NCBI RefSeq assembly: GCF_002251735.1
Contig: NZ_NOXS01000034.1
Span: forward strand, 186,376 to 250,375
DNA: 64,000 bases
Direction of reading: 5' to 3'
Source of the DNA: Elstera cyanobacteriorum
GTDB lineage: Bacteria > Pseudomonadota > Alphaproteobacteria > Elsterales > Elsteraceae
Position numbers and translations under genes: made by a program. The notes beneath the pieces were generated by a model, which had not been told where the DNA came from, did not search any database, and was given only the letters and a program-made list of their open reading frames with translations. Every line of letters begins with the position of its first letter. Position 1 is the stretch's first letter. Positions 28,018 through 41,243 of this stretch are shown here, one piece after another.

Positions 28018-30285
28018 TTACGCGGCGACGGTTGCAGCGGCCAGCGCCGCCATCGTCACGATATCGCCGACCGTCGCACTCATCGGTACGATCTGGACGG
28101 GCTTATCGAGGCCCATCAGCATCGGGCCGACGACGGTGCCGCCGCCGAGCTGACGGATCAGCTTGGCGGAGATATTCGCCGCCGCCAGCGACGGCATCAC
28201 CAGCACATTGGCCGGACCGGACAGGCGGCAGAAGGGGTAGAGCTTCATCAGCTCGGCATCCAACGCCACATCCGGCGACATTTCGCCGTCATATTCGAAG
28301 TAGGTCTTGCGCTGATCGAGGATCTTCACCGCCTCGCGAATACGGTCGCCATTGGCCGTCATCGGATTGCCGAAGTTGGAATAGGACAGCAATGCCACGC
28401 GCGGCTCGTGCCCCATGCTGCGCGCCTTGGCGGCGGTCTGAATGGCGATATCGGCCAGTTCTTCCGGCGTCGGCACCGGGTTCACATGGGTATCGGCGAT
28501 GAACAGCGTCTGGTTGCGCAGCAGCATCAGCGTTAGGCCGAACAGCCGTTCCTGGGCGTGCATGTCGATGGCGTGGCGCACTTCTTCCAGCGTCGTCGAG
28601 AAGGACCGGGTAACGCCGGTCACCATCGCGTCGGCATCACCCAGCGCAACCATGCAAGCCCCGAACACATTGCGATCCTGGTTCACCATCCGCTGACAAT
28701 CCCGGTACAGGAAGCCCTGACGTTGCAGCCGATGATAGAGATAGTCTGTGTACTTCTTGTTATGGCGGGCGACAGCGGCGTTGACGATTTCAAGATCTTC
28801 CGCCCCGACCAGCCCGGCGGCGCGAATGGTTTCTTGAATGCGATGTTCGCGCCCGATCAGCACCGGCTGGCCGTAGCCCGCCGCGCGGAAGCCCAGGGCA
28901 GCTCGGATCACCCGTTCCTCTTCCCCTTCGGCGAAAACGACGCGGCGCGGGTTCTGGCGCACGCGGTTAAAGATGCCTTGCAGGCTGGCCGCCGTCGGAT
29001 CGAGGCGACTGGCGAGGGCGCGGGCATATTCAACGAGGTCGCCAATCGGTTTCCGGGCGACGCCGCTGTCCATGGCCGCTTTGGCGACGGCGGGCGGGAC
29101 GGTGGCGATCAGGCGCGGATCGAAGGGCACGGGAATAATATATTCGCTGCCGTAACGCAGTTTGCGCCCGGCATAAACGGCCGCCAATTCTTCCGGCACC
29201 GGCTGGCGGGCCAGATCGGCGATGGCGTGGACGGCGGCGATCTTCATCGCATCATTGATGGCGGTGGCCCGTACGTCCAAAGCGCCCCGGAAGATATAGG
29301 GAAAGCCGAGGACGTTATTCACTTGGTTCGGATAGTCCGACCGGCCCGTTGCCACAATCGCATCGCCGCGCACATCCTTCACCTCCTCCGGGGTGATTTC
29401 CGGATCGGGGTTGGCCATCGCAAAGATGATCGGCTTTGCCGCCATATCGGCGACCATATCGGCCGTTACCGCGCCCTTGGCCGACAGGCCGAAGAAAACA
29501 TCGGCGCCCTTCATGGCGTCGGCCAGGGTGCGCGCGTCGGTCGGCACCGCATGCGCCGACTTCCATTGGTTCATCCCTTCGGTGCGGCCCTGGTAAATCG
29601 TGCCCTTGGTATCGCAGAGGATAACGTTTTGGTGCGGAACGCCCAGCAGCTTGACCAGTTCGACGCAGGCGATGGCGGCGGCCCCGGCGCCGTTGACCAC
29701 CATCTTAATGTCTTTCAGCGAGCGACCGGTCAGGTCCAGGGCATTGATCAGCCCGGCGGCGGCGACAATGGCGGTGCCGTGCTGATCGTCGTGGAAAACC
29801 GGAATATCCATCAACTCGCGCAGGCGCTGTTCGATGATGAAACATTCCGGCGCTTTAATGTCCTCAAGGTTGATCCCGCCGAAGGTCGGGCCGAGGTAGC
29901 GCACGGAATTGATGAATTCATCGACATCGCGGGTATCAACCTCGATGTCGATACCGTCGATATCGGCGAAACGCTTGAACAGAACGGCCTTGCCTTCCAT
30001 CACCGGCTTCGACGCCAGCGCCCCGAGATCACCGAGGCCCAGAACGGCGGTGCCGTTGGAAATCACCGCGACCAGATTGCCCTTCGCCGTATAATCATAG
30101 GCCATATCGGGCGATTTAGCGATTTCAAGGCAGGGGGCGGCGACGCCGGGCGAATAGGCGAGCGCCAGATCGCGCTGGGTGACCAGCGGCTTGGTCGGTG
30201 TAACTTCGATCTTGCCGGGACGCCCGCTGGCGTGCATGGCAAGGGCTTCGGCGTCGGTCACTTTCTTTTGCGTGGGCGTCGTCAT
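28018..30285 (-). CDS. maeB: NADP-dependent malic enzyme with phosphotransacetylase-like C-terminal domain
   Basis: A 755-residue MaeB-type enzyme that oxidatively decarboxylates malate to pyruvate, making NADPH. Residues 1-430 are the malic enzyme part ([37 protein letters not shown]). The C-terminal 320 residues are phosphate acetyltransferase-like ([35 protein letters not shown]) and probably regulate the enzyme by acetyl-CoA. The start at 30285 matches the family N-terminus; the open frame continues to 30711 without resemblance and overlaps mdh. It sits upstream of phoR in the same direction. Confidence 0.93.
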   Translation of the reverse strand: MTTPTQKKVTDAEALAMHASGRPGKIEVTPTKPLVTQRDLALAYSPGVAAPCLEIAKSPDMAYDYTAKGNLVAVISNGTAVLGLGDLGALASKPVMEGKAVLFKRFADIDGIDIEVDTRDVDEFINSVRYLGPTFGGINLEDIKAPECFIIEQRLRELMDIPVFHDDQHGTAIVAAAGLINALDLTGRSLKDIKMVVNGAGAAAIACVELVKLLGVPHQNVILCDTKGTIYQGRTEGMNQWKSAHAVPTDARTLADAMKGADVFFGLSAKGAVTADMVADMAAKPIIFAMANPDPEITPEEVKDVRGDAIVATGRSDYPNQVNNVLGFPYIFRGALDVRATAINDAMKIAAVHAIADLARQPVPEELAAVYAGRKLRYGSEYIIPVPFDPRLIATVPPAVAKAAMDSGVARKPIGDLVEYARALASRLDPTAASLQGIFNRVRQNPRRVVFAEGEEERVIRAALGFRAAGYGQPVLIGREHRIQETIRAAGLVGAEDLEIVNAAVARHNKKYTDYLYHRLQRQGFLYRDCQRMVNQDRNVFGACMVALGDADAMVTGVTRSFSTTLEEVRHAIDMHAQERLFGLTLMLLRNQTLFIADTHVNPVPTPEELADIAIQTAAKARSMGHEPRVALLSYSNFGNPMTANGDRIREAVKILDQRKTYFEYDGEMSPDVALDAELMKLYPFCRLSGPANVLVMPSLAAANISAKLIRQLGGGTVVGPMLMGLDKPVQIVPMSATVGDIVTMAALAAATVAA

Positions 30286-31664
<1,379 letters not shown>

Positions 31665-31914
31665 GCCTTAGTGTAACTCCCCTACGAATCCGCGTATTGC
31701 CACACGTCAGCCCTGATAAAGCTGCATTTCTTTGCTGCTGGGGCAGTGGTATGGTGCGCGCCGTTCGTGGGGGAGGCGTTTATTGTAATTTCGTGTCCAG
31801 AAGCCGGGGCGTTTTGACAAGAACAGACCGGCTTTTGGCTCCCGCCCGGGGTACCGGGCATCAGGATCCGCTGTCTGCCTCGAAGGGGTGGGGAGAGAGC
31901 GAACGGGAGGACCG
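31665..31914 (+). promoter_or_regulatory. mdh-sucC intergenic region with promoter-like element
   Basis: A 250-bp gap between co-oriented genes. TTGACA at 31814-31819 is a good -35 but no strong -10 follows at standard spacing. GCCCGG/CCGGGC (31844-31859) forms a small hairpin. A separate sucC promoter is likely but not pinned down. Confidence 0.35.
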
Positions 31915-33111
31915 ATGAATATTCATGAGTATCAAGCCAAGCAACTCTTGGCGAAGTTTGGCGTAGCGGTTCCGCGCGGGGGTGTCGCCTATACCCCGGA
32001 CGAAGCTGCCAAGGTTGCCCAGGAACTTGGCGGCCCGGTTTACGTAGTGAAGTCGCAGATCCACGCCGGGGGCCGCGGCGCCGGTCGCTTCCAGGACGAT
32101 CCGAACGGCAAGGGCGGCGTCCGCGTCGTCAAGTCCGTCGATGACGTGCGCGACAATGCTGCCGCCATGCTCGGCAAGGTGCTGGTCACGAAGCAGACCG
32201 GTCCGCAGGGTAAGGAAGTGAAGCGCCTGTACATCGAAGAAGGCGCCGATATTAAGCGCGAACTCTATCTCGGCATGCTGGTGGACCGCGCGACCAGCCG
32301 CATCACCGTCATGGCCTCGACCGAAGGCGGGATGGAGATCGAAGAAGTCGCCCATCACTCCCCGGAAAAGATCCTGAAGCTGGCGATTGACCCGGCGACG
32401 GGCCTGCAGGGCTTTCACGGTCGCCGCGTCGCTTTCGCCCTCGGTCTCGAAGGCAAGCAGGTCGGCGCCTGCGTGAAGTTCCTGACCGCCATGTATAAGG
32501 CGTTTGTCGAGCTTGATGCCTCGATCGTCGAAATCAACCCGCTGGTCGTGACTGGCGCGGGCGATGTCATCGCGCTCGATGCCAAGATGAACTTCGACGA
32601 TAACGCGCTGTTCCGTCATTCGGACATCGAAGCGCTGCGCGACGAAGACGAAGAAGACCCCGCCGAAATCGAAGCCTCGAAGCATCAGCTTTCCTATGTG
32701 AAGCTCGATGGCAATATCGGCTGCATGGTCAATGGCGCGGGCCTGGCGATGGCCACGATGGACATCATTAAGCTCTACGGCGGCGAGCCGGCGAACTTCC
32801 TCGATGTTGGCGGCGGCGCCACCAAGGACCGCGTGACCCAGGCGTTCAAGATTATCTTGGGCGATCCGAACGTCGAAGGCATCCTCGTGAACATCTTCGG
32901 CGGGATCATGCGCTGCGACGTGATTGCGGAAGGCGTTGTTGCCGCCGCGCGCGAAATCAGCCTGAACGTGCCCCTGGTGGTGCGCCTCGAAGGCACCAAT
33001 GTTGATCTGGGTAAGAAGATCCTGGCCGAATCGGGCCTGCCGATCCTCTCTGCCGATAATCTTGCCGATGCTGCCGATAAGGTGGTGAAGGCCGTGAAGG
33101 AGGCCGCGTAA
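31915..33111 (+). CDS. sucC: succinyl-CoA synthetase beta subunit (ADP-forming)
   Basis: A 398-residue ATP-grasp subunit of succinate-CoA ligase, which makes succinate and ATP (or GTP) from succinyl-CoA. [17 protein letters not shown] is the canonical N-terminus; [10 protein letters not shown] carries nucleotide-binding residues, and the C-terminal half includes [15 protein letters not shown] contacting the alpha subunit. The ATG at 31915 has GGGAGG at the right distance; a longer frame from 31888 is not conserved. sucD follows after 2 bp. Confidence 0.96.
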   Translation: MNIHEYQAKQLLAKFGVAVPRGGVAYTPDEAAKVAQELGGPVYVVKSQIHAGGRGAGRFQDDPNGKGGVRVVKSVDDVRDNAAAMLGKVLVTKQTGPQGKEVKRLYIEEGADIKRELYLGMLVDRATSRITVMASTEGGMEIEEVAHHSPEKILKLAIDPATGLQGFHGRRVAFALGLEGKQVGACVKFLTAMYKAFVELDASIVEINPLVVTGAGDVIALDAKMNFDDNALFRHSDIEALRDEDEEDPAEIEASKHQLSYVKLDGNIGCMVNGAGLAMATMDIIKLYGGEPANFLDVGGGATKDRVTQAFKIILGDPNVEGILVNIFGGIMRCDVIAEGVVAAAREISLNVPLVVRLEGTNVDLGKKILAESGLPILSADNLADAADKVVKAVKEAA

Positions 33112-33113
33112 TC

Positions 33114-33992
33114 ATGGCTGTTCTGGTCGATAAAAACACGAAGGTCATCTGCCAGGGGTTCACTGGCGCCCAGGGTACCTTCCACTCGGAACAGGCGATT
33201 GCCTACGGCACCAAGATGGTCGGCGGCGTGACCCCCGGTAAGGGCGGCACCAAGCACCTCGATCTGCCGGTCTTCGATACGGTGGCCGATGCGGTTCTGA
33301 AGACGGGCGCCAATGCCTCCGTCATCTACGTGCCGCCGCCCTTTGCCGCCGATGCGATCCTCGAAGCCATCGACGCCGAAATCGAACTTGCGGTCTGCAT
33401 CACCGAAGGCATTCCGGTGCAGGATATGATCCGCGTGAAGCGCGCCCTGCAAGGCTCGAAGACCCGTCTGATCGGGCCGAACTGCCCGGGCATTATCACG
33501 CCGGGCGAATGCAAGATCGGCATCATGCCCGGTCACATTCACAAGCGCGGCAAGATCGGCATCGTGTCGCGTTCGGGCACGTTGACCTATGAAGCGGTGG
33601 CGCAGACCACGGCGACGGGCCTCGGCCAGACCACCTGCGTCGGTATCGGTGGCGATCCGGTGAATGGCACCAACTTCGTCGATACGCTGGAGTTGTTCGT
33701 GAAGGATCCTGAAACCGAAGGGATCATCATGATCGGCGAAATCGGCGGCGATGCAGAAGTGCGCGGCGTCGAATTCCTGCAGGCCAGCGGCACGAAGAAG
33801 CCGGTCGTCGGCTTCATTGCCGGTCGTACCGCCCCGCCGGGCCGCCGCATGGGCCATGCCGGTGCCGTCATCTCCGGCGGTAACGATACGGCGGACTTCA
33901 AGGTAGACGCGATGAAGGCAGCAGGTATTACCGTTGCAGAGTCGCCCGCTCACCTCGGCAGCGCTATGCTGTCGCTGATGCAAGCCCGATAA
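33114..33992 (+). CDS. sucD: succinyl-CoA synthetase alpha subunit
   Basis: A 292-residue CoA-binding subunit. [15 protein letters not shown] is the CoA Rossmann loop, [20 protein letters not shown] the ligase core, and His248 in [14 protein letters not shown] is the phosphohistidine. It forms the alpha/beta enzyme with SucC, 2 bp upstream. A 20-bp palindrome follows before sucA. Confidence 0.96.
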   Translation: MAVLVDKNTKVICQGFTGAQGTFHSEQAIAYGTKMVGGVTPGKGGTKHLDLPVFDTVADAVLKTGANASVIYVPPPFAADAILEAIDAEIELAVCITEGIPVQDMIRVKRALQGSKTRLIGPNCPGIITPGECKIGIMPGHIHKRGKIGIVSRSGTLTYEAVAQTTATGLGQTTCVGIGGDPVNGTNFVDTLELFVKDPETEGIIMIGEIGGDAEVRGVEFLQASGTKKPVVGFIAGRTAPPGRRMGHAGAVISGGNDTADFKVDAMKAAGITVAESPAHLGSAMLSLMQAR

Positions 33993-34008
33993 CCTCTCAT
34001 CCGAAGGC

Positions 34009-34028
34009 GGCGGGGCATATGCCCCGCC
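34009..34028 (+). promoter_or_regulatory. 20-bp perfect palindrome between sucD and sucA
   Basis: GGCGGGGCATATGCCCCGCC is a perfect palindrome 16 bp after the sucD stop. The ATG in its centre (34019) is in frame with sucA. A hairpin here could attenuate transcription or hide a translation start. Confidence 0.6.
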
Positions 34029-34036
34029 GATTGCTT

Positions 34037-36937
34037 ATGGCACAGGCCCTCGCTCAGAACTCCTTCCTCTCCGGTGGCAATGCCACCTATATCGCAGAAA
34101 TTTTCGCGCAGTATTTGACCGACCCCGCCTCGGTCGATCCAAGCTGGGCCGCCTTCTTCGCCGGGTTGGACGATGATGCGCGCGCAGTGCTGGGCGAGTT
34201 GAAGGGGGCCAGCTGGTCGCGGGCGCGGACCAAGATCATCGGGGCCGAAGATCCTGCGGCGGCGTCGGCCAAGGGTGCCAAGGCCCCGGCCAAAGGCGGC
34301 AAGCCCGCCAACGACGGCGCTATTAGCATCGAAACGTTACAGGCCGCCGCGCGCGATAGTATCCATGCGATGATGCTGATCCGCACCTATCGCATTCGCG
34401 GCCATCTCGAAGCGACGCTCGACCCGCTGGGTCTGGAGCCGCCGAAGCCGGTCAGCGATCTTTCGATCGAATATCATGGGTTTACCGCCGCCGATCTCGA
34501 TCGTCCGATCTATGTCGGCGGGGCGCTGGGCTTTGAAACCGCGACGCTGCGCGATATCGTCGCCCGCTGCCGCGCGGTTTATAGCCGCACCATCGGCGTC
34601 GAATATATGCACATCCAGGACCCGGACCAGCGTCTGTGGATCCAGCAGCGCATTGAAGGCGAAACCGAAAACACCACCGATTTCACCCAGCGCGGCAAAA
34701 AGGCGATCTTTGAACGCCTCGTCGCTGCCGAAGGGATGGAACGGTTCCTCGATAAGAAATACACCGGCACCAAGCGCTTTGGGCTTGAAGGCGGCGAAAC
34801 CCTGATCCCGGCCATCGAGCAGGTGTTGAAGCGCGGCAGCCAGCTTGGTCTCGAAGAAGTCGTTCTTGGCATGCCGCACCGTGGCCGCCTGAACGTGCTG
34901 ACCAATGTGATGCTGAAGCCCTTCAAGGCGCTGTTCAGCGAGTTCCAGGGCAATTCGGCCAGCCCGGACGATGTGGAAGGGTCAGGCGACGTTAAGTACC
35001 ATTTGGGCACCTCCGCCGACCGCGAGTTCGACGGCAAGATGGTCCATCTGTCGCTGACGGCGAACCCGTCGCACCTCGAAGCGGTAGACCCGGTCGTTGT
35101 CGGCAAGGTGCGCGCCAAGCAGGAACAGCGCGGCGATACGGATCGCACGAAGGTCATGGCCATGCTGCTGCACGGCGATGCGGCCTTTGCCGGTCAAGGC
35201 CTTGTTGCCGAAACCCTGGCGCTGGCCGAACTGCGCGGCTACCGCACCGGCGGCACGATCCATTTCATCGTGAACAACCAGATTGGCTTCACGACCGCCC
35301 CGTCCTACTCGCGCTTTACGCCCTATCCGTCCGATCTGGCCAAGGCCGTGCAGGCGCCGATTTTCCACGTCAATGGCGACGATCCCGAAGCCGTTGTCCA
35401 CGCCTCGCGCATCGCCATCGAATTCCGCATGATGTTCAAGCGCGACGTGGTGATCGATATCGTCTGCTATCGCCGTCACGGCCATAATGAAGGGGACGAA
35501 CCGGCTTTCACCCAGCCGCTGATGTACCGCAAGATCGCCACCCATCCGACCACCCGCCAGATCTACGAAGATCGTTTGGCGGCGGAAGGCGTGCAGAGCA
35601 AGGCCGAAGCCGAAGCGGAAGTGAACCGGTTCTTCGAATACCTCGAACAGGAATTCGAAGCCTCCAAATCCTACAAGCCGAACAAGGCCGATTGGCTGGA
35701 AGGCAAGTGGACGGGCCTGAAGACCGCCCCGGACGATGACCGCCGTGGCACGACCAGCGTTGAGTTGGACGTGCTGAAGGAAGTCGGCCTTGGGCTGACG
35801 AAATATCCCGATGGGTTCAACGTTAACCGCAAGATCGTCCGCCAACTCGAAGCCAAGCGCCAGGCGATTGAGACCGGCGAAGGCATCGATTGGGCGACGG
35901 CGGAAGCCTTGGCGTTCGGCACGCTGCTGGTCGAAGGCGTTCCCGTGCGCCTGTCGGGCCAGGACGCTGGGCGCGGCACCTTCAGCCAGCGGCATTCGGT
36001 GCTGATCGACCAGGATACCGAAGCGCGCTTCGAGCCGCTGAATAACCTGCGCCCCGAAGGCAAGCAGTCGCGCTACGAAGTGATCGATAGCCCGCTGGCC
36101 GAAGCCTCGGTACTCGGGTTCGATTACGGTTATAGCTTGGCCGAACCGCACGCGCTAACCCTGTGGGAAGGCCAGTTCGGCGATTTCGTCAACGGTGCGC
36201 AGGTCATTATCGACCAGTTCATCTGCTCGGCGGAATCGAAGTGGCTGCGCATGTCGGGCCTCGTCATGCTGCTGCCGCACGGTTACGAAGGCCAAGGGCC
36301 GGAACATAGCTCCGCCCGGCCGGAACGCTTCCTGCAGCTTTGCGCCGAAGACAATATGCAAATCTGCAATCTGACGACCCCGGCGAATTACTTCCACGCC
36401 CTGCGCCGCCAGATTCGCCGCGATTTCCGCAAGCCGCTGATCATCATGACGCCGAAGTCGCTGCTGCGCCTGAAGGCGTGCCAGTCGAGCTTGGCCGATT
36501 TCGCCCCCGGGTCGTCCTTCCACCGCGTGCTGGGGAATGAGGGCGAGTTGGTGGCGGGCGATGCCGTAAAGCGCGTCGTGATCTGCACGGGTAAGGTCTA
36601 TTACGATCTCGCCGCCGAGCGCGAAAAGCGCGGCCTGAAGGATGTCGCCATCGTTCGCCTGGAACAGATCTATCCGTTCCCGAAGACCAAGCTGGCCGAT
36701 GAACTGGCGAAATACCCGAACGCCGATGTGGTTTGGTGTCAGGAAGAGCCGGAAAACCAGGGGGCTTGGTTCTTCGTCGACCGTCGCATCGAAGGCACGC
36801 TGACGGCGATCAACCATAAGACCAAGCGCCCGGTCTATGTCGGCCGCGTTGCGGCGGCGGCACCGGCGACGGGTCTGCTGAAGCGTCACAATCAAGAACA
36901 GGCGGGGCTGGTGAACGCTGCCCTGACCGTTGCCTAA
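34037..36937 (+). CDS. sucA: 2-oxoglutarate dehydrogenase E1 component
   Basis: A 966-residue thiamine-diphosphate enzyme that decarboxylates 2-oxoglutarate and passes the succinyl group to Suc[21 protein letters not shown] starts the family's N-terminal arm; [10 protein letters not shown] and GDAAFAGQG are in the ThDP domain, [20 protein letters not shown] in the transketolase-like domain. The start at 34037 fits family alignments but lacks a clear ribosome site; an ATG at 34019 inside the palindrome, with GGCGG just upstream, is the alternative and would add six residues. Confidence 0.95.
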   Translation: MAQALAQNSFLSGGNATYIAEIFAQYLTDPASVDPSWAAFFAGLDDDARAVLGELKGASWSRARTKIIGAEDPAAASAKGAKAPAKGGKPANDGAISIETLQAAARDSIHAMMLIRTYRIRGHLEATLDPLGLEPPKPVSDLSIEYHGFTAADLDRPIYVGGALGFETATLRDIVARCRAVYSRTIGVEYMHIQDPDQRLWIQQRIEGETENTTDFTQRGKKAIFERLVAAEGMERFLDKKYTGTKRFGLEGGETLIPAIEQVLKRGSQLGLEEVVLGMPHRGRLNVLTNVMLKPFKALFSEFQGNSASPDDVEGSGDVKYHLGTSADREFDGKMVHLSLTANPSHLEAVDPVVVGKVRAKQEQRGDTDRTKVMAMLLHGDAAFAGQGLVAETLALAELRGYRTGGTIHFIVNNQIGFTTAPSYSRFTPYPSDLAKAVQAPIFHVNGDDPEAVVHASRIAIEFRMMFKRDVVIDIVCYRRHGHNEGDEPAFTQPLMYRKIATHPTTRQIYEDRLAAEGVQSKAEAEAEVNRFFEYLEQEFEASKSYKPNKADWLEGKWTGLKTAPDDDRRGTTSVELDVLKEVGLGLTKYPDGFNVNRKIVRQLEAKRQAIETGEGIDWATAEALAFGTLLVEGVPVRLSGQDAGRGTFSQRHSVLIDQDTEARFEPLNNLRPEGKQSRYEVIDSPLAEASVLGFDYGYSLAEPHALTLWEGQFGDFVNGAQVIIDQFICSAESKWLRMSGLVMLLPHGYEGQGPEHSSARPERFLQLCAEDNMQICNLTTPANYFHALRRQIRRDFRKPLIIMTPKSLLRLKACQSSLADFAPGSSFHRVLGNEGELVAGDAVKRVVICTGKVYYDLAAEREKRGLKDVAIVRLEQIYPFPKTKLADELAKYPNADVVWCQEEPENQGAWFFVDRRIEGTLTAINHKTKRPVYVGRVAAAAPATGLLKRHNQEQAGLVNAALTVA

Positions 36938-36954
36938 TAAAGCTCGAGGATACA

Positions 36955-38175
<1,221 letters not shown>

Positions 38176-38191
38176 TCGACGCTTGAAACAG

Positions 38192-38230
38192 AAACCCCCG
38201 CCGGAGCGATCCGGCGGGGGTTTTCTTTTG
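38192..38230 (+). terminator. terminator of the suc operon
   Basis: CCCCCGCCGG (38195-38204) pairs with CCGGCGGGGG (38211-38220) and is followed by TTTTCTTTT. Confidence 0.9.
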
Positions 38231-38256
38231 CGAGATTTTATTCGGATAGCGAAACT

Positions 38257-38916
38257 TCAGTCGCCCACTGCCAGTCGTAACGCTAACGCAACGACCATCG
38301 GCGCGAGCGGCAGAGTAACAGCCAGCAAGGCCCCCAGGATCAACAGCGCTGGGCCAGCGCCAAGGCCGGTTGCCGCCCCCTCCACTGCGCTCACCCCGAA
38401 GATCAGCACCGGTAGCACCAGCGGCAGCACAAGTAGCGGTACCAGTGCCCCGCCGCGCCGCGCGCCCAGGGTAACGGCGGCCCCGATCGCGCCGATCAGG
38501 CTGAGGCAGGGCGTGCCGAGCGCCATCGCCGCCAGCAGCGCGCCATAGGCGTCGGCCTCCAGGTTCAACATGACACCGAGCAAGGGGGAGAGCAGCAGCA
38601 GCGGCAGACCAGTGGTCAGCCAATGCACGGCGATCTTGGCGGCGGCGAGCAGGGCGAGCGGCTGCGGGGACAGGGCGAGCTGTTCCAAACTGCCATCGGC
38701 ATAATCGCCCTCGAACAGCCGGTCGAGCGACAGCATAGCGGCGAGCAGGGCCGTGACCCAGACGATGCCGCTGGCGATGCGCCCCAGCAACTGCGGCTCC
38801 GGCCCGACGCCGAGCGGGAACAGGGTGGCGGCGAGAACAAAGAAAATCAGCACCGGCATCAGGTCCGACGCTTGGCGCAGCGCCAGCCGCAACTCGTGAC
38901 GAAAGAAAGCTCCCAT
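38257..38916 (-). CDS. ccmB: heme exporter permease CcmB
   Basis: A 219-residue inner-membrane protein with six hydrophobic segments. LFPLGVGPEPQLLGRIASGI, LSLDRLFEGDYADGSLEQL and LGTPCLSLIGAIGAAVTLGA match CcmB, the membrane partner of the CcmA ATPase in system I cytochrome c maturation. Unusually, no ccmA, ccmC or ccmD lies beside it; the gene immediately upstream is an ECF sigma factor, 11 bp away and co-directional. It may belong to the DUF2892-sigma-ccmB transcript, or ccmA may be elsewhere in the genome. Confidence 0.88.
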   Translation of the reverse strand: MGAFFRHELRLALRQASDLMPVLIFFVLAATLFPLGVGPEPQLLGRIASGIVWVTALLAAMLSLDRLFEGDYADGSLEQLALSPQPLALLAAAKIAVHWLTTGLPLLLLSPLLGVMLNLEADAYGALLAAMALGTPCLSLIGAIGAAVTLGARRGGALVPLLVLPLVLPVLIFGVSAVEGAATGLGAGPALLILGALLAVTLPLAPMVVALALRLAVGD

Positions 38917-38927
38917 GGGACGGGAGT

Positions 38928-39461
38928 TTAGGCAGGGCCAGAGGGGGCGTCCAGCCCTAGCAGGTCGGCACGCACCTTGGCGCGGGCACGGTGCAGGCGG
39001 CTTTTGACGGCGGGTAATGAAAGGCGGACGGTGGTGGCAACTTCCGTCAGCCGATACTGCTCAAAGTCGCGCAATACGAGAATCTGCCGATCCAGTGGCT
39101 GCAGCGCGGCAAGGCTGCGGGCAAGATCGTATCGCAGCCCTTCCGGCGTTGGGTGATGATAAAAGAGTTCGTCCCTCTCCTCGATTGTTTCGAACCCAAA
39201 AAGAGGGGAGAGGGCGCGCAGGCAGGCGCGGCGAACGATCTGCACCAGCCACCCAGTAAAGGCGCCAACCTGGCGTAACTGGCCGAGGCGGCGGGTAACG
39301 GCAATCAACGCATCTTGCATGGCATCGTCGATATCGGCACTCCGGGCGCAGTAGCGCTGGGCGTAGCGGCGAATATCCGGCTGGCTGCGCGTCAACAGAT
39401 CGGCAAGGGCGGCGGCATCCCCGGCCTGCGCGGCTGCGATGAGTGGGGCGGGTAGGGACAT
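38928..39461 (-). CDS. ECF RNA polymerase sigma factor
   Basis: A 177-residue sigma-70-family factor with region 2 at about residues 20-90 (DIDDAMQDALIAVTRRL, FTGWLVQIVRRACLRAL) and region 4 at about 112-165 (ALQPLDRQILVLRDFEQ, TVRLSLPAVKSRLHRARAKV). It should direct RNA polymerase to stress or envelope genes. Its ATG is one base after the stop of the DUF2892 gene (TAG-T-ATG), so they are coupled. No zinc-finger anti-sigma gene is adjacent; the small membrane protein upstream could serve in control, but that is inference. Confidence 0.88.
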   Translation of the reverse strand: MSLPAPLIAAAQAGDAAALADLLTRSQPDIRRYAQRYCARSADIDDAMQDALIAVTRRLGQLRQVGAFTGWLVQIVRRACLRALSPLFGFETIEERDELFYHHPTPEGLRYDLARSLAALQPLDRQILVLRDFEQYRLTEVATTVRLSLPAVKSRLHRARAKVRADLLGLDAPSGPA

Positions 39462-39462
39462 A

Positions 39463-39675
39463 CTATCCTTTCAGGCGTCGGTCCAGCCGCCGACCGACCA
39501 GGGCGCAGGCCGGGCAGAACCCGACGATAGCGGTGAGAATAGCAATCCCCCCACCCAAAATCAGCCCAGTCTTCCAGGCCAGCGGGCCGGCGAGACCGCC
39601 TGCCACAATTAATCCGGCGCCTGCTGCTACCCGTAAACCGCGCTCCCAACCGGGAATGTTCTTAATCCAAAACAT
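39463..39675 (-). CDS. DUF2892 family inner-membrane protein
   Basis: A 70-residue protein with two hydrophobic segments (about residues 16-34 and 36-52) separated by a short charged turn, and a CPAC motif at residues 54-57 before a basic tail. It begins MFWIKNIPGWER, and matches the DUF2892/YgaP C-terminal membrane type. Its function is not established. It is translated just before the ECF sigma factor, one base apart. Confidence 0.8.
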   Translation of the reverse strand: MFWIKNIPGWERGLRVAAGAGLIVAGGLAGPLAWKTGLILGGGIAILTAIVGFCPACALVGRRLDRRLKG

Positions 39676-39805
39676 TTGTCACTCCTTGGAGACGAGCCGC
39701 AAGAGGGGCGGCTTCTTAAGGAGAAGAGGCGACGGGGGGGCAAAAGGGTTCACGGGAACGGAAAAAAATCTGGCACCTTAACGCCGCTTGCGCTCCTCTA
39801 GCCCC

Positions 39806-40693
39806 ATGAGCCGCCGTCTACCGCCCCTCAATGCCCTAAAAGCCTTCGAAGCCGCCGCCCGCACGGGCAGTTTTACGGCGGCGGCGGCGGAATTGGGGGT
39901 TAGTCAGGCGGCGGTCAGCCAATTGGTGAAGGGGCTGGAGGCGCGGCTAGGCCTCGCCCTTTTCGAGCGTCGCGGCAATGTCCTCTCGCTCACCCAGCGC
40001 GGCGCCGCCTATGGGCCGGTTCTGACCGAAGCCTTTGACCGTATCGCTCTCGAAACGGAACGTTTGGCGGCGCAGCCCGATCATATTCTTACCCTGGCCT
40101 GCGGGCCGACCGTGGCGATGCGCTGGCTGATCCCGCGCCTGCCGGAGTTTCACCGGCGGCACCCGCGCTTCGAAGTGCGGCTATCGACCTCCGTGACCGT
40201 TGAGGAAAGCAGCACCGGTTCCCTGCTGGCCAATGGGTTGACGGCGGCGATCCGTCTAACGGAAGCCACCGGCTTGCGCCCGGATGGGCTGATGGCGGAA
40301 CCTTTGTTTACCGCCGATCTGTTCCCCGTCGCGGCGCCCAGCGTTGCTGCCCGGCTGCGGCGCCCGACCGATTTGACCGGCGAAACCCTGCTGCACGTCC
40401 GCCACGCCGAAGACGAGTGGCCGATCTGGCTGCGCGCGGCGGGCCTTGCCCCGAAAATGGGGACGGCGGGCGCGCTTTGGTTCGATTTCCATGCTTTCGC
40501 ACTGCAAGCAGCGCTTGATGGGCTTGGCATCGCCCTAGCGCGCCGGCCTTTCGTGGCGGAGGATTTGGCCGCCGGGCGGCTGGTAGCGCCCTTCGATCTG
40601 AGCGTGCCGAAAGGGGCGGCGTGGTGCTTGATTTATCGTCCCGGTGCTGAAACGATCCCGGCCTTTGAGGCATTTCGCGCCTGGTTGCGGTAA
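39806..40693 (+). CDS. LysR family transcriptional regulator (GcvA-like)
   Basis: A 295-residue LysR regulator. The N-terminal winged helix (residues 4-63) has FTAAAAELGVSQAAVSQLVKGLE; PPLNALKAFEAAARTGSFTAAA is typical of the GcvA/AmpR subgroup. The co-inducer domain covers about 90-290. The ATG at 39806 is preferred to a TTG at 39788. It is divergent from the DUF2892-sigma genes and converges on dps, sharing a terminator. The target genes are unknown. Confidence 0.88.
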   Translation: MSRRLPPLNALKAFEAAARTGSFTAAAAELGVSQAAVSQLVKGLEARLGLALFERRGNVLSLTQRGAAYGPVLTEAFDRIALETERLAAQPDHILTLACGPTVAMRWLIPRLPEFHRRHPRFEVRLSTSVTVEESSTGSLLANGLTAAIRLTEATGLRPDGLMAEPLFTADLFPVAAPSVAARLRRPTDLTGETLLHVRHAEDEWPIWLRAAGLAPKMGTAGALWFDFHAFALQAALDGLGIALARRPFVAEDLAAGRLVAPFDLSVPKGAAWCLIYRPGAETIPAFEAFRAWLR

Positions 40694-40723
40694 GTGTCTG
40701 CACATTCAATACGAGACCAAAAC

Positions 40724-40757
40724 AAAACCCGGCACCGTTACCGGAACCGGGTTTGTG
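40724..40757. terminator. bidirectional terminator between lysR and dps
   Basis: AAACCCGG (40725-40732) pairs with CCGGGTTT (40747-40754), with an inner CCG/CGG pair; T-rich sequence (TTTTGTTTTGG) follows on the minus strand after dps. Confidence 0.75.
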
Positions 40758-40779
40758 ATGGGTAAGGGCGGCGCGGGGG

Positions 40780-41229
40780 TTAGCCGAGCAGCGCCGAGAG
40801 CATCCACGCGGCCTTCTCATGCTCGGTTACCCGGCCGGTGGCAAGGTCGGCGCTCGAATCGTCGCCCACGGCTTCGGCGGCCTTAATGACGGCATAGGCC
40901 GATTTGGCGGCGGCGAGATTATCGTCGCGCAGGGCGGTAATCATGTCGCGCGCAGCCGGGGCACCGGCGGTGCTTTTGAGGCTGGAGCGTTCGGCAAACT
41001 CGCCGAAGGACGCCGGGGCCGGGAAACCGAGGGCGCGGATACGCTCGGCCACCTCGTCAATCGCGCCCGACAGCGCCTCATACTGGTCGCCGAACAGCGT
41101 GTGAAGCTGGACGAAATCCGACCCAACGACATTCCAATGATAGTTCTGGGTTTTCAGCGCCAGGATGTAGCTGTCGGCCAGCAGCACGCCGAGGGCGGCG
41201 GCAACGTCTTGGTTAGGGCGAACGGACAT
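40780..41229 (-). CDS. dps: Dps family DNA-binding ferritin-like protein
   Basis: A 149-residue ferritin-like protein that forms dodecamers, oxidises Fe(II) with peroxide and stores iron while protecting DNA. TQNYHWNVVG (His31) and QLHTLFGDQYEAL (His43) are ferroxidase-site segments, followed by IDEVAERIRALG. A GGAG lies upstream of the ATG, and a palindrome overlaps the leader (41244-41260). There is no lysine-rich N-terminal tail, so DNA binding may be weak. Confidence 0.92.
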   Translation of the reverse strand: MSVRPNQDVAAALGVLLADSYILALKTQNYHWNVVGSDFVQLHTLFGDQYEALSGAIDEVAERIRALGFPAPASFGEFAERSSLKSTAGAPAARDMITALRDDNLAAAKSAYAVIKAAEAVGDDSSADLATGRVTEHEKAAWMLSALLG

Positions 41230-41243
41230 CGTGTTTCTCCAAT

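Noticed and set aside
34982-36151. 389-residue minus-strand frame over sucA
   Set aside because: Antisense shadow of a conserved TCA enzyme.
39700-39770. ECF-type promoter (GAACC ... CGTC) before the DUF2892-sigma genes
   Set aside because: A GAACC-like box and CGTC occur, but the spacing is too short for a normal ECF promoter.
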